Of a stretch of 25,236 bases of DNA, positions 14,285 to 21,590 are shown piece by piece. Within the stretch, counting starts at the first letter, position 1. The number at the start of each line of letters is the position of its first letter. Made by a program: the position numbers and the translations under genes. Under the pieces are notes generated by a model. The model was given only the letters and a program-made list of their open reading frames with translations, was not told where the DNA came from and made no database searches. Origin of the DNA: a virus; IMG/VR virus record IMGVR_UViG_3300043466_004129, positions 1-25,236 of that record. One strand, given 5' to 3'.

Positions 14285-14913
14285 AACTTCGCCTTGAGAT
14301 CTCCGGCAGTATCGCGGCCGATATGCGGGCTGAGCTCATCGCTGGGAAAAAAGCCGTCTCAGATGCTGTTCGTGGCGCAGCCCTCAGTCTCAAGACAGAT
14401 TGGCGCGGGCAGATCACGGGTGCCGGGCTCGGGGCGCGTTTGGCGCGGACCATTCGTTCGCAAGACTACCCAAAAGGTAGGCCAAGCCTGAACGCCGCTG
14501 CCGTCATCTGGTCAAACGCGCCGGTGATCATCGGCGCGCATGACACCGGCCCGCTGATCCGGTCGAAGAACGGGTTCTGGCTGGCGATCCCAACACCTGC
14601 CGCGGGCAAATCCACGCGCGGTGGGCGCATCACACCGAGCGAATGGGAACGCCGTCGGGGCATCCGGTTGCGCTTCGTCTATCGCCCCCGTGGCCCGAGC
14701 CTGCTGGTGGCCGAGGGGAGGCTGAACAGCAGAGGCCTCGCAGTGGGCTCGCGGTCAAAGACTGGGCGCGGTGCGACCACCGTGCCGATCTTCCTGCTGG
14801 TGCCACAGGTCAAGCTGCGCAAGCGGCTTGACCTGGCGCGCGATGCCAAGGCCGCGCAGGAACGTATCCCGGGCGCGATTGTGGCGAATTGGGTGGAAGG
14901 AAAACTCGCATGA
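14281..14913 (+). CDS. DUF6441 family tail-completion protein (lambda gpZ position)
   Basis: This 210-residue protein belongs to the DUF6441 group found in alphaproteobacterial phages. Its N-terminal region has LKTDWRGQITGAGLGARLARTI, and the centre has the block PLIRSKNGFWLAIPTPAAG, then ITPSEWERRRGIRLRFVYRP. The C-terminus is KLRKRLDLARDAKAAQERIP. Its place between the head joiner and the tail terminator is that of lambda gpZ, which is needed for tail completion and DNA ejection. The function is inferred from position. GTG at 14281 overlaps the previous stop. Confidence 0.75.
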   Translation: MKLRLEISGSIAADMRAELIAGKKAVSDAVRGAALSLKTDWRGQITGAGLGARLARTIRSQDYPKGRPSLNAAAVIWSNAPVIIGAHDTGPLIRSKNGFWLAIPTPAAGKSTRGGRITPSEWERRRGIRLRFVYRPRGPSLLVAEGRLNSRGLAVGSRSKTGRGATTVPIFLLVPQVKLRKRLDLARDAKAAQERIPGAIVANWVEGKLA

Positions 14914-15332
14914 CGCCCCGCGAAACCATACTGACCGCGCTAACAGACCTTTTGCGCACGATCCCCCATGTGCCAGTGCTACGCGGCGAGGTCTTGCCCG
15001 AGCGGATCCCACCCTCAGGCCTGATGATCCTGCGTGACGGCAATCCTGGCGAGCCAGGCGTCACACTGTCGCCACTCACGTATCATTACCAGCACCGGGC
15101 TGAACTCGAAGTGATCGTGCAAAGTAGCACCGCACGAGACGCGCTCTTCGACGCCATTGCGGCGCAGATCGGTACTGTGATCGCAGCAGACCGCACGTTA
15201 CGCGGCCTATGCGATTGGGTGGAGGCCGAGGCGCCAGAGCACGTTGATCAGGCGATAGAGGGCGCGGCCAGCCTCAAGGCGGCGGTCGTACCCATCATTG
15301 TGCATTATTCGCTTGTGGATGCGCTCGCCTGA
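14910..15332 (+). CDS. Tail terminator-like protein, lambda gpU position
   Basis: This 140-residue protein (MTPRETILTALTDLLRTIPH) has a helix followed by beta strands (VPVLRGEVLPERIP, YHYQHRAELEVIVQSSTARD) and the end AAVVPIIVHYSLVDALA. This pattern is typical of small tail terminators and minor tail proteins that cap the tail tube and join it to the head. Databases often label these with misleading names such as acyl-CoA transferase. The ATG overlaps the DUF6441 stop (ATGA), with GGAAGG upstream. Its 3' end overlaps the convergent bactofilin gene by 28 bp. Confidence 0.72.
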   Translation: MTPRETILTALTDLLRTIPHVPVLRGEVLPERIPPSGLMILRDGNPGEPGVTLSPLTYHYQHRAELEVIVQSSTARDALFDAIAAQIGTVIAADRTLRGLCDWVEAEAPEHVDQAIEGAASLKAAVVPIIVHYSLVDALA

Positions 15333-15679
15333 ACGAATTCTGGCGCTGGAGCGATCTTTCTCAAGTGACCTTCGATCACCGCCCCTGCTTCAACGGTTAG
15401 CTTGGCGTAATGAACAGAGCCGTTGATCTGACCCGAATGTGCGACCCGCACATCGCTTGCGACGACGCCTCCGACGACGACGCCTTCAATCGCGGCCTGC
15501 CTGGCCTCGATGTCACCCTTTACATTGGACCAATGCTCGATGGTCACGATGTCACCGGTGATATTGCCGACAACCCGCGCTTGCACCACCAAAGGGCCTT
15601 TGCTCGTAATATCACCAATGACTTCGAGATCAGGCGCAAGCACAGAGGGCTTGCCTGCGGTCGATGTTGGAGAGTTCAT
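15305..15679 (-). CDS. Bactofilin family polymer-forming protein
   Basis: This 124-residue protein has the compact beta-helix pattern of bactofilins: repeating V-x-G-[DN]-I turns (LEVIGDITSKGPLVVQARVVG, then NITGDIVTIEHWSNVKGDI, then GQINGSVHYAKLTVEAGAVI) between disordered ends. Bactofilins polymerise without nucleotide into filaments at the cell membrane and help to shape cells and place cell-wall enzymes. The protein is short but covers the whole core. It is read against the tail genes, and its end overlaps the tail terminator gene by 28 bp. Nothing in the sequence suggests a structural role in the virion; it may be cargo acting on the host envelope. Confidence 0.85.
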   Translation of the reverse strand: MNSPTSTAGKPSVLAPDLEVIGDITSKGPLVVQARVVGNITGDIVTIEHWSNVKGDIEARQAAIEGVVVGGVVASDVRVAHSGQINGSVHYAKLTVEAGAVIEGHLRKIAPAPEFVQASASTSE

Positions 15680-15802
15680 TCGTCGTCAGCCTTAAGCCTG
15701 AGGGTTTTAGGTTAAAAACAACAAAAATGCGCCTGTCATTGATTGCGCAGTCAAGTTGCACTCTGCGCGTATAACCGCATACCTGCAAAAAGGGATAAAA
15801 AA
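15680..15802. promoter_or_regulatory. AT-rich divergent gap between bactofilin and tail tube genes
   Basis: This 123-bp stretch separates two divergent genes and is less GC-rich than its surroundings. On the minus strand TTGACT is present (about 15750-15755), but the sequence 17 nt further on (CGCATT) is a poor -10 element. The bactofilin gene must have a promoter here or be silent; the precise site cannot be fixed by eye. Confidence 0.3.
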
Positions 15803-16741
15803 ATGGCACGAGCCCAAGGGGCGCGGGCGCAGATGGCGCTGGCGTTCGAGACAACCTACGGAACACCTCCTGCGAGCGGGTTCACGCGGATGCCGTTCGC
15901 TAGCACCACGCTCGGGGCAGAGCAGCCGCTCCTGGCCTCGGAACTCCTGGGCTACGGCCGCGATCCGCTGGCGCCGATCAAGGATGCAGTGACCTCGGAC
16001 GGCGATGTGGTGATCCCGATCGACGCGGCTTCGATCGGTTTTTGGCTCAAGGCTGCCTTTGGAGCCCCCACGACCAGCGGCACGACCACCAAGACCCACA
16101 CTTTCCAGTCCGGAAACTGGAACCTCCCGTCGTTTGCCATCGAGACCGGCATGCCGGAGGTGCCGCGCTATGCCATGTATGCGGGCTGCAAACTCGACAG
16201 TCTGAGCTGGCAGATGGGGCGCACCGGGCTTTTGACAGCGACCGCACGCGTGATCGCACAGGGCGAAACGGCGGCGACGGCCTCAACGGCAGGCACGCTG
16301 GCGGATCTGACGCTGACGCGCTTTGGTCACTTCAACGGATCGATCAAGCGCAACGGCCAGCCCATCGGCAATGTAGTCACGGCGGACATCACCTATGCCA
16401 ACAACCTCGACCGGGTGGAGACCATCCGTGCAGACGGCAAGATCGAGGGTGCCGACCCGTCGATTGCGGCGCTCACCGGCAATATCGCCGTGCGCTTTGC
16501 AGATCAGGCTCTGGTGACCCAAGCCATCAACGGCGAGGCCTGCACGCTGGAGTTCGAGTATTCGGTTGCCGGCGGTGCGGGGCTGAAACTCACCGCCCAT
16601 GCCGTCTATTTGCCCCGACCGCGCGTGGAGATCGCGGGGCCACAAGGCATTCAGGCCACTTTTGACTGGCAAGCGGCGCTGGCTGCCGATCCTGGACGGA
16701 TGTGCACAGTGGTTTTGACCAACACTGTTGCGGGCTACTGA
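15803..16741 (+). CDS. Tail tube protein, lambda gpV-like
   Basis: This 312-residue protein matches the large phage tail tube family. It has an N-terminal MARAQGARAQMALAFETTYG and GFTRMPFASTTLG, the middle PLAPIKDAVTSDGDVVIPID and GFWLKAAFG, and a later YTITYA-like DITYANNLDRVETIRADGKI block with EGADPSIAALTGNIAV. It polymerises into the hollow tail tube. The start at 15803 has AAGGGA about 8 nt upstream; an in-frame ATG at 15743 would add a non-homologous leader. The 5' side faces the divergent bactofilin gene, so a promoter for it may lie in the AT-rich gap 15680-15802. Confidence 0.88.
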   Translation: MARAQGARAQMALAFETTYGTPPASGFTRMPFASTTLGAEQPLLASELLGYGRDPLAPIKDAVTSDGDVVIPIDAASIGFWLKAAFGAPTTSGTTTKTHTFQSGNWNLPSFAIETGMPEVPRYAMYAGCKLDSLSWQMGRTGLLTATARVIAQGETAATASTAGTLADLTLTRFGHFNGSIKRNGQPIGNVVTADITYANNLDRVETIRADGKIEGADPSIAALTGNIAVRFADQALVTQAINGEACTLEFEYSVAGGAGLKLTAHAVYLPRPRVEIAGPQGIQATFDWQAALAADPGRMCTVVLTNTVAGY

Positions 16742-17059
16742 TCACATCCTCCCGCCGGCGGCGGATCTGTTGGCCACATGAACGGGATTGCTCAGGCGCA
16801 GGATGCTTTTGCCATCCATCAAGACCTCGGTTGCCGCGCTGCGCATCGGTGCTGCAATCGCTTGGCGACCAAGATCCGCCATTGTCATAGTGACCTCATG
16901 CAGACGTGTCTCCGCGCGATCTGCGCGCTCCGTGGTTTGCTGCAGATAGCCTTGCAGCCAGATCAGCTGCGCACGCAGGTGATCGCGCTCGCTTTTGACA
17001 GCCTCGAGCTCCGAGGAGAGCGCGATGATCTGTTTGGTTCGTTCGCTGGTGGTGCTCAT
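16742..17059 (-). CDS. Hypothetical coiled-coil protein (105 aa)
   Basis: Unrecognised. Residues about 10-65 form a clear coiled coil with heptad spacing of leucine, isoleucine and alanine (TKQIIALSSELEAVKSERDH, then LRAQLIWLQGYLQQTTERAD). A less ordered C-terminus follows (SILRLSNPVHVANRS). GGAGG 6 nt before the ATG is a strong ribosome binding site, which argues that it is expressed. The stop codon directly abuts the tail tube stop, tail to tail. It has no place in the lambda gene order and is the fifth non-structural insert in the late operon. Confidence 0.65.
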   Translation of the reverse strand: MSTTSERTKQIIALSSELEAVKSERDHLRAQLIWLQGYLQQTTERADRAETRLHEVTMTMADLGRQAIAAPMRSAATEVLMDGKSILRLSNPVHVANRSAAGGRM

Positions 17060-17217
17060 CTCTTGCCTCCAGTGCGGGTGCAGTTGGGTTCATGCCAATC
17101 CGTTCGGTGTTGCGCGAAAGGGCGCAGAGCGTCTTGGCGCAGATGGCCCGTATCATGTCCCCGTGTTGGGGGTTTCGCAAATCCAATCCATCTCACCTTT
17201 TGAGGAGCACAAGCTCA
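17060..17217. other. Divergent spacer before tail assembly chaperone
   Basis: These 158 bp separate the minus-strand coiled-coil gene from the tail chaperone gene. A chaperone-frame extension upstream to 17092 is open but looks non-coding. A short CCCC-GTGTT-GGGG hairpin with TTT after it (about 17160-17175) is too weak to call. GAGGAG at 17203-17208 is the ribosome binding site of the chaperone. No convincing promoter is visible. Confidence 0.35.
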
Positions 17218-17679
17218 ATGATCCGATTGAACCTCGCGACGGGGCCTGAATGGCTTGATCTCGGCCATGGGCTGCGCCTTTGTGTCCTGCCCCTAACTTC
17301 GGCAGTAATGATGGCGGCGCGCAAAGGGGCGCAGGCAGAGATCGCCCGCTTTGAAGACAGGGATACTGAGGGCACAGACCCAGATACAGACAGCCTTGGC
17401 CTTGCCATGGCCAAGGCTGTGGCGCGGATTGTTGTGACGGATTGGGAGGGGGTTGGAGACGACTTGGGCCGACCGATCCCCGTTAGCCCAGACGGGATCG
17501 ACGCGCTTTTGGACCTTTGGCCGGTTTTTGAGGCCTTTCAGACCCAATATGTGGCCCGCGCCATGCTGCTGGACGCGGAAAAAAACGCCTTATCGCCCTT
17601 GCCGACTGGGACTTCGGCGGGGGCGGAGACTATTGCACAGCCTGCACTGGCCCATGCCCAGAGTGCCCGGCGCGGCTGA
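17218..17679 (+). CDS. Tail assembly chaperone, lambda gpG-like (unshifted form)
   Basis: This 153-residue protein (MIRLNLATGPEWLDLGHGLR) lies between the tail tube and tape measure genes, where lambda encodes gpG. It is mixed alpha/beta and acidic, with AQAEIARFEDRDTEGTDPDT and LLDLWPVFEAFQTQYVARAM. Such chaperones bind the tape measure and recruit tube subunits. The start at 17218 has GAGGAG about 9 nt upstream. Near the end, an A_AAA_AAC heptamer in frame (17580-17586) followed by a stem marks a programmed -1 frameshift. Ribosomes that do not slip add about 31 residues (from NALSPLPTG) before the stop at 17677. Confidence 0.85.
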   Translation: MIRLNLATGPEWLDLGHGLRLCVLPLTSAVMMAARKGAQAEIARFEDRDTEGTDPDTDSLGLAMAKAVARIVVTDWEGVGDDLGRPIPVSPDGIDALLDLWPVFEAFQTQYVARAMLLDAEKNALSPLPTGTSAGAETIAQPALAHAQSARRG

Positions 17680-17915
17680 ACGCACCGCAGACTGTGGAGG
17701 GCTGGCAGGTCTGGGATCTGGTCCTGCGCCTCGGCGGACAGATGCGGGTCGCAGGGACCTTGGTCATCGGCTGGGACATGGGTGCAGCCCTGCAGCTCGG
17801 CGGAGCGCTGGGCATATCCGCCTTGGCGATCGCCGAGCTGCTGCCCCCGATTGAGGCGGTCATGGTGCGAACGATCAATGAAGAGACACGGGCCACGACC
17901 AGTGCTGCCCGATGA
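17218..17915 (+). CDS. Frameshifted tail assembly chaperone, lambda gpGT-like (-1 shift at 17580-17586)
   Basis: A -1 slip on A_AAA_AAC changes the product after LLDAEK to RLIALADWDFGGGGDYCTAC and then a CPECPARL segment. It continues through VEGWQVWDLVLRLGG (which also has a GTG at 17694) to the stop at 17913-17915, giving about 232 residues. The new C-terminal half looks like a real protein, whereas the unshifted tail is short and low in complexity. In lambda, gpGT bridges the tape measure and the tail tube, and the G:GT ratio is set by frameshifting. The T part contains a CX2CX3CX2C cysteine cluster that could bind zinc, and a hydrophobic stretch (ALQLGGALGISALAIAEL). Confidence 0.82.
17580..17625 (+). 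promoter_or_regulatory. Programmed -1 ribosomal frameshift signal: slippery heptamer and stem-loop
   Basis: The heptamer A_AAA_AAC (17580-17586) is in the correct phase of the gpG-like frame. After a 7-nt spacer, CGCCCTTGCCGA (17594-17605) pairs with TCGGCGGGGGCG (17614-17625) over all 12 positions, including two G-U pairs, with an 8-nt loop. Heptamer, spacer and stem match the classical rules for bacterial and phage -1 frameshifting, and the shifted frame is open for 109 codons. Confidence 0.85.
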
Positions 17916-17963
17916 CACCGTTCAGTTCGCGAGCGATGTCACCAACCACAGGAAACTGACGAC

Positions 17964-20441
17964 ATGGCCACCAAACAGGTCTCCGTTCGCCTCTCTGCGA
18001 CCGGCGGACGGCAGGTTCGTGCGGAGCTCGAAGGCGTTGGCGAGGCTGGGGCGCGTGGTCTTGGGCGTCTGAGCCGCGAAATGGAGGCAGCCAATCGGCG
18101 AATGGAAGCCTTTTGGCGCCGCACTGGGGTGGCTGCCGGCGCGGCGACGGCTGCCTTGGCGACAGCGCTTGGTGCCATGGTGCGATCGACGGTCGCGGCA
18201 GCCAATGAGATCAGCCAATTTGCGCAGATCGCCAACGCCACGCCAGAGGCATTCCAGCGCTGGTCGGCGGCCTCAAGCACGGTTGGGATCGAACAGGAAA
18301 AGCTCGCCGATATCCTGAAGGACGTGAACGACCGGGTTGGGGACTTCCTGCAAACGGGCGGCGGCCCGATGGCGGACTTTTTTGAGAACATCGCCCCGAA
18401 GGTGGGCGTCACGGCAGAGCAGTTTGCGAGGCTGTCGGGGCCCGAGGCGCTGCAGCTTTATGTCTCGAGGCTGGAGAAGGCGGGCGTTAACCAACAGGAG
18501 ATGACTTTTTATCTCGAGGCGATGGCCTCAGATGCCACACGCCTCATCCCACTTTTGCAACACGGTGGCGCTGAGATGACGCGGCTTGGCGAGCGGGCCG
18601 AGGGACTGGGCGTGGTTTTGGACCAGCGGACGCTCACAGCCCTGCGGCGGACCCAGGTGGCACTCGTCGGCGTGGGTCAGGTTTTTGAGGGCATGCGCAA
18701 TCAGATTGGCGCGGCACTCGCGCCTGCGGTGACAGCCCTTGCCGAGGGGTTTGTCCGCCTTGCCGAGACAGGCGGTCCGATCAACCGCGCCTTCACGGCC
18801 GTGCTCGAAAACCTTGGCCGCATCACAACCTATGCTGCAACCTTTGCCACCCTGATGGCGGGGCGCTGGGTGGCAAGGCTGGCGGCGGCGGCCCTCTCCG
18901 TGAAGGGCCTCGCCACAGCATTGGTCTTTCTGCGTGGAGCCTTGATCCGCACGGGGATCGGCGCACTGATCGTGGGCGCAGGCGAACTTGTTTATCAGTT
19001 CACCCAACTGGTCGCAAAAGTCGGCGGGGTTGGCGCCGCCTTTGGCCTCTTGCGCGATGTCGCGGCAGAGGCCTGGGACCGCCTTGCGCTGGCGGCCACA
19101 GCAGCCTGGTCTCGCGTCGAAACAGGCTGGGCGCGCGCGCAGGCAGGGATTTACGACGGGCTGCAAGCGGCACTGACGGCTGTCGTGGGTTGGGGCAATT
19201 CTGCGGTCGGGACGTTCCAGGGGTCGTTTGATGCGGTGAAGGCGATCTGGGGCGCGCTGCCGCAAGCGATCGGGGATTTTGCCTATCAAGCGGCGAATGG
19301 ACTGATCGGTGGCGTCGAGTCCATGCTGAATGCGGTGGTCACGCGCATCAACAGCTTCATCGAAGGGCTGAACGCGGCCCTCGCCCTCCTGCCCGACTGG
19401 GCCACGGGCGAGGGTGGACTGAAAATCGGCACGCTGGAGGCGGTGGATCTTGGCGGGATTACCAATCCCTTCGAGGGCGCAGCATCCGCCGCGGGCACGG
19501 CAGCAGCTGATGCTTTCCGTGCTGCCATGGGAACCACCTATATCGACGCCCCAGACCTCTTTGGGAGCATGGCTGAGGCTGCGCGATCGCGTGCGGCAGG
19601 GTTTGGCGAGGCGGCCGGCATGTTGTCGGAGGCAGCCTCACGCCCAATGACAGCCTGGGAAGCCCTCAGGGCGGCGATGACCGGCGCAGGTGCCGAGGGC
19701 GAAGACGCACTAAACGGCGCGGCCGCAGCGGCTGGTGCGCTCTCAGACGGGCTTGAAGACGCAGGCCGATCAGCAGGAGTGGCCGGGGGCGCTGCAAAAG
19801 TCGCGGCCGAGGAGGCTGCGACCGGCTGGGCGCAGGTCACGAAATCCCTCGCTGATTATGCCAAGGGCGCGATGGACTGGGGCAAAGGGCTGGGTGAGAC
19901 GCTCACCTCGGCCTTCTCCTCGGCGGAGAACGCCTTTCGGCAGTTTGTGACCACCGGCAAGTTCGACTTCAAATCTTTAGTCTCCTCGATTCTCGCCGAT
20001 CTTGCGACACTGGCCTTCCGCAACGCGGTCTTGGGGCCGCTTGCCACTGCGCTCTCGGGTGTCTTCGGCGGAGGCTCTTTGACCGCTGCAGTCTCCCATG
20101 CGGGTGGCATCGTGGGGTTGTCAGGCCATCGTCGCGATGTACCAGCCTTGGCCTTCGCCGCGGCGCCGCGGATGCATTCCGGCGGTTGGGCGGGCCTGAG
20201 GCCGGATGAAGTCCCCACAATCTTGCAACGTGGCGAGCGGGTTTTGAACCGACGAGAGGCAGCGGATTATGGACGAGGGTCCCAAGCCGGAGCCGGGGTC
20301 AGCATCCACATCGATGCGCGCGGCGCGCAGATGGGCGTGGCCGAGCAAATTGACGCGCGCCTTCGCGCGGCCATTCCGGAGATTGCGCGTATTGCCAAAG
20401 AAAGCGTGGCAGATGGGCGACGCCGGGGCCAGGTGATCTGA
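17964..20441 (+). CDS. Tail tape measure protein, lambda gpH-like
   Basis: This 825-residue protein is the longest but one in the window and follows the tail chaperone genes, the universal place of tape measure proteins. The N-terminal part is helical (LGRLSREMEAANRRMEAFWR) with a hydrophobic segment at about residues 50-78. A larger hydrophobic region (about 290-365, including LVFLRGALIRTGIGALIVGA) may insert in the host membrane during DNA ejection. The C-terminus has MHSGGWAGLRPDEVPTILQR and ERVLNRREA, typical of the family. If it is fully alpha-helical at 1.5 angstrom per residue, the tail would be roughly 120 nm. AGGA lies about 9 nt before the ATG. Confidence 0.92.
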   Translation: MATKQVSVRLSATGGRQVRAELEGVGEAGARGLGRLSREMEAANRRMEAFWRRTGVAAGAATAALATALGAMVRSTVAAANEISQFAQIANATPEAFQRWSAASSTVGIEQEKLADILKDVNDRVGDFLQTGGGPMADFFENIAPKVGVTAEQFARLSGPEALQLYVSRLEKAGVNQQEMTFYLEAMASDATRLIPLLQHGGAEMTRLGERAEGLGVVLDQRTLTALRRTQVALVGVGQVFEGMRNQIGAALAPAVTALAEGFVRLAETGGPINRAFTAVLENLGRITTYAATFATLMAGRWVARLAAAALSVKGLATALVFLRGALIRTGIGALIVGAGELVYQFTQLVAKVGGVGAAFGLLRDVAAEAWDRLALAATAAWSRVETGWARAQAGIYDGLQAALTAVVGWGNSAVGTFQGSFDAVKAIWGALPQAIGDFAYQAANGLIGGVESMLNAVVTRINSFIEGLNAALALLPDWATGEGGLKIGTLEAVDLGGITNPFEGAASAAGTAAADAFRAAMGTTYIDAPDLFGSMAEAARSRAAGFGEAAGMLSEAASRPMTAWEALRAAMTGAGAEGEDALNGAAAAAGALSDGLEDAGRSAGVAGGAAKVAAEEAATGWAQVTKSLADYAKGAMDWGKGLGETLTSAFSSAENAFRQFVTTGKFDFKSLVSSILADLATLAFRNAVLGPLATALSGVFGGGSLTAAVSHAGGIVGLSGHRRDVPALAFAAAPRMHSGGWAGLRPDEVPTILQRGERVLNRREAADYGRGSQAGAGVSIHIDARGAQMGVAEQIDARLRAAIPEIARIAKESVADGRRRGQVI

Positions 20442-20442
20442 G

Positions 20443-21030
20443 ATGGCCATTCCTGTTTTGCCCCTGACGCTCGTGTCCTCGCTCGAGCGCCGGCTGGTTA
20501 CGTCGGTCGCCGAGGCGCGCTCGCCCTTTACCGGCACCTCGCAGATCCAAGACTGGGGCGCGTCGTGGTGGGAATACCAGATCGAGATGGCGGTGACACA
20601 AGGCGCCAAGGCCCGTCGGCTTTCGGCCTTCTTCACTGCGCTTGGTGGCCTCCGGGGCCGGTTCCTCTTTCCAGATCCCTCGATCGAAGTGCCGGTGGCG
20701 GCGGGCAATCCTTATGTCACCGAGGCGCAGGTGGCGGGAGCCTCCACCATGCGCACGGCAGGTTGGGGGCTTGGTCTGGGTGCGGGGGATTTCTTCCAGC
20801 TCGGATCGGACGCCGCCGCTCGGCTTTACCAAGTAACCGCAGATGTCACGCCATTCGGAAGTGAGGCGGTGATCAGCTTTGTCCCGCCGCTCAGGGCCTC
20901 GGTCCCAGTCGGTACGCTGCTTGGGCTTGATGCCCCGTCCGTCCTTTTGCGCCCGACGGCACCAGTCCCCTCGATCATCGGCCGGGCGGACCAGCACCGC
21001 TTCACGATCTCTGCGCGGGAGGCGCTCTGA
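20443..21030 (+). CDS. Distal tail-like protein (Dit position)
   Basis: This 195-residue protein (MAIPVLPLTLVSSLERRLVT) follows the tape measure by 1 bp. It has an aromatic segment (QDWGASWWEYQIEMAVTQG) and then ALGGLRGRFLFPDPS, which resembles the distal tail proteins that form the ring joining tail tube and tip. The later part is a beta-rich domain (FFQLGSDAAARLYQVTADVT). The assignment is from position and pattern; comparison with DUF2460-type Dit proteins of gene transfer agents would test it. Its stop overlaps the next start (TGATG). Confidence 0.65.
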   Translation: MAIPVLPLTLVSSLERRLVTSVAEARSPFTGTSQIQDWGASWWEYQIEMAVTQGAKARRLSAFFTALGGLRGRFLFPDPSIEVPVAAGNPYVTEAQVAGASTMRTAGWGLGLGAGDFFQLGSDAAARLYQVTADVTPFGSEAVISFVPPLRASVPVGTLLGLDAPSVLLRPTAPVPSIIGRADQHRFTISAREAL

Positions 21031-21590
21031 TGGGCCGCGATCTCACCGTCGCCTTTAGTTCTGCACTGGCGGATCATACCCTTCGGCCGGTCATCTTCTT
21101 CGAGGGCCAATTCGCGTCGGGCTGGGTGCGGCTCTGGTCAGGGATTGGCGAGATCACCTGGAACGGCAAAGCATGGTCGGGCGCGGGGACGCTCCTGGGG
21201 CTGGGGTCGATCGAAGAAACCGGAGAGGTTGTGGCGGGCGGCACGGCCATATCCCTTTCCGGCGTACCGCTCGATCTGGTGCAGATGGCGATCGCGGAAG
21301 CGCGCCAGGGGCTGCCGGGACGGGTGTGGCTTGGCCTGCGCGGTGAAAACGGCAGTGTCATTGCCGATCCAGTTCAGGCTTTCTCGGGTCGGCTTGATGT
21401 TCCTGAAATCAAGGATGATGCCGACAGCTGCACGATCACGATCAGCTATGAAAGCCGTCTGATCGATCTGACCGTACCGCGCGCCTGGCGCTACACCCAT
21501 GAAAGCCAGCAGGTCCTCTTCCCCGGCGATCTCGGGTTCGAATATGTCACCGCCATCCAGGACCGCGAAATCACCTGGGGGCGCGGATAA
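21030..21590 (+). CDS. Tail tip hub-like protein (DUF2163-like position)
   Basis: This 186-residue beta-rich protein contains VRLWSGIGEITWNGKAWSGA near residue 35 and AFSGRLDVPEIKDDADSCTI later, ending with SYESRLIDLTVPRAWRYTHE. The pattern of describing a surface and then an offset (W-G-G-x-W-x-G) is common in tail hub proteins of siphophages and gene transfer agents, such as DUF2163 proteins, which are longer. Position after the Dit-like gene and overlap with it and with the next gene (TAATG) support a role in the tail tip. Confidence 0.65.
   Translation: MGRDLTVAFSSALADHTLRPVIFFEGQFASGWVRLWSGIGEITWNGKAWSGAGTLLGLGSIEETGEVVAGGTAISLSGVPLDLVQMAIAEARQGLPGRVWLGLRGENGSVIADPVQAFSGRLDVPEIKDDADSCTITISYESRLIDLTVPRAWRYTHESQQVLFPGDLGFEYVTAIQDREITWGRG

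Noticed and set aside
17160-17175. Short CCCC/GGGG hairpin before the tail chaperone as a terminator
   Set aside because: The 4-bp stem and short T-run are too weak.
17092-17217. Upstream extension of the tail chaperone ORF to 17092
   Set aside because: The extra 42 residues look non-coding, while ATG 17218 has GAGGAG upstream and fits the expected N-terminus.
17694-17915. Independent GTG-started gene for the gpT-like part
   Set aside because: No ribosome binding site is evident, and the -1 frame is open and protein-like well upstream to the slippery heptamer, which fits a frameshift product better.
18528-19289. Minus-strand ORF (253 aa) opposite the tape measure gene
   Set aside because: Low-complexity Arg/Pro/Cys-rich translation without family resemblance, fully inside a strong gene on the other strand.
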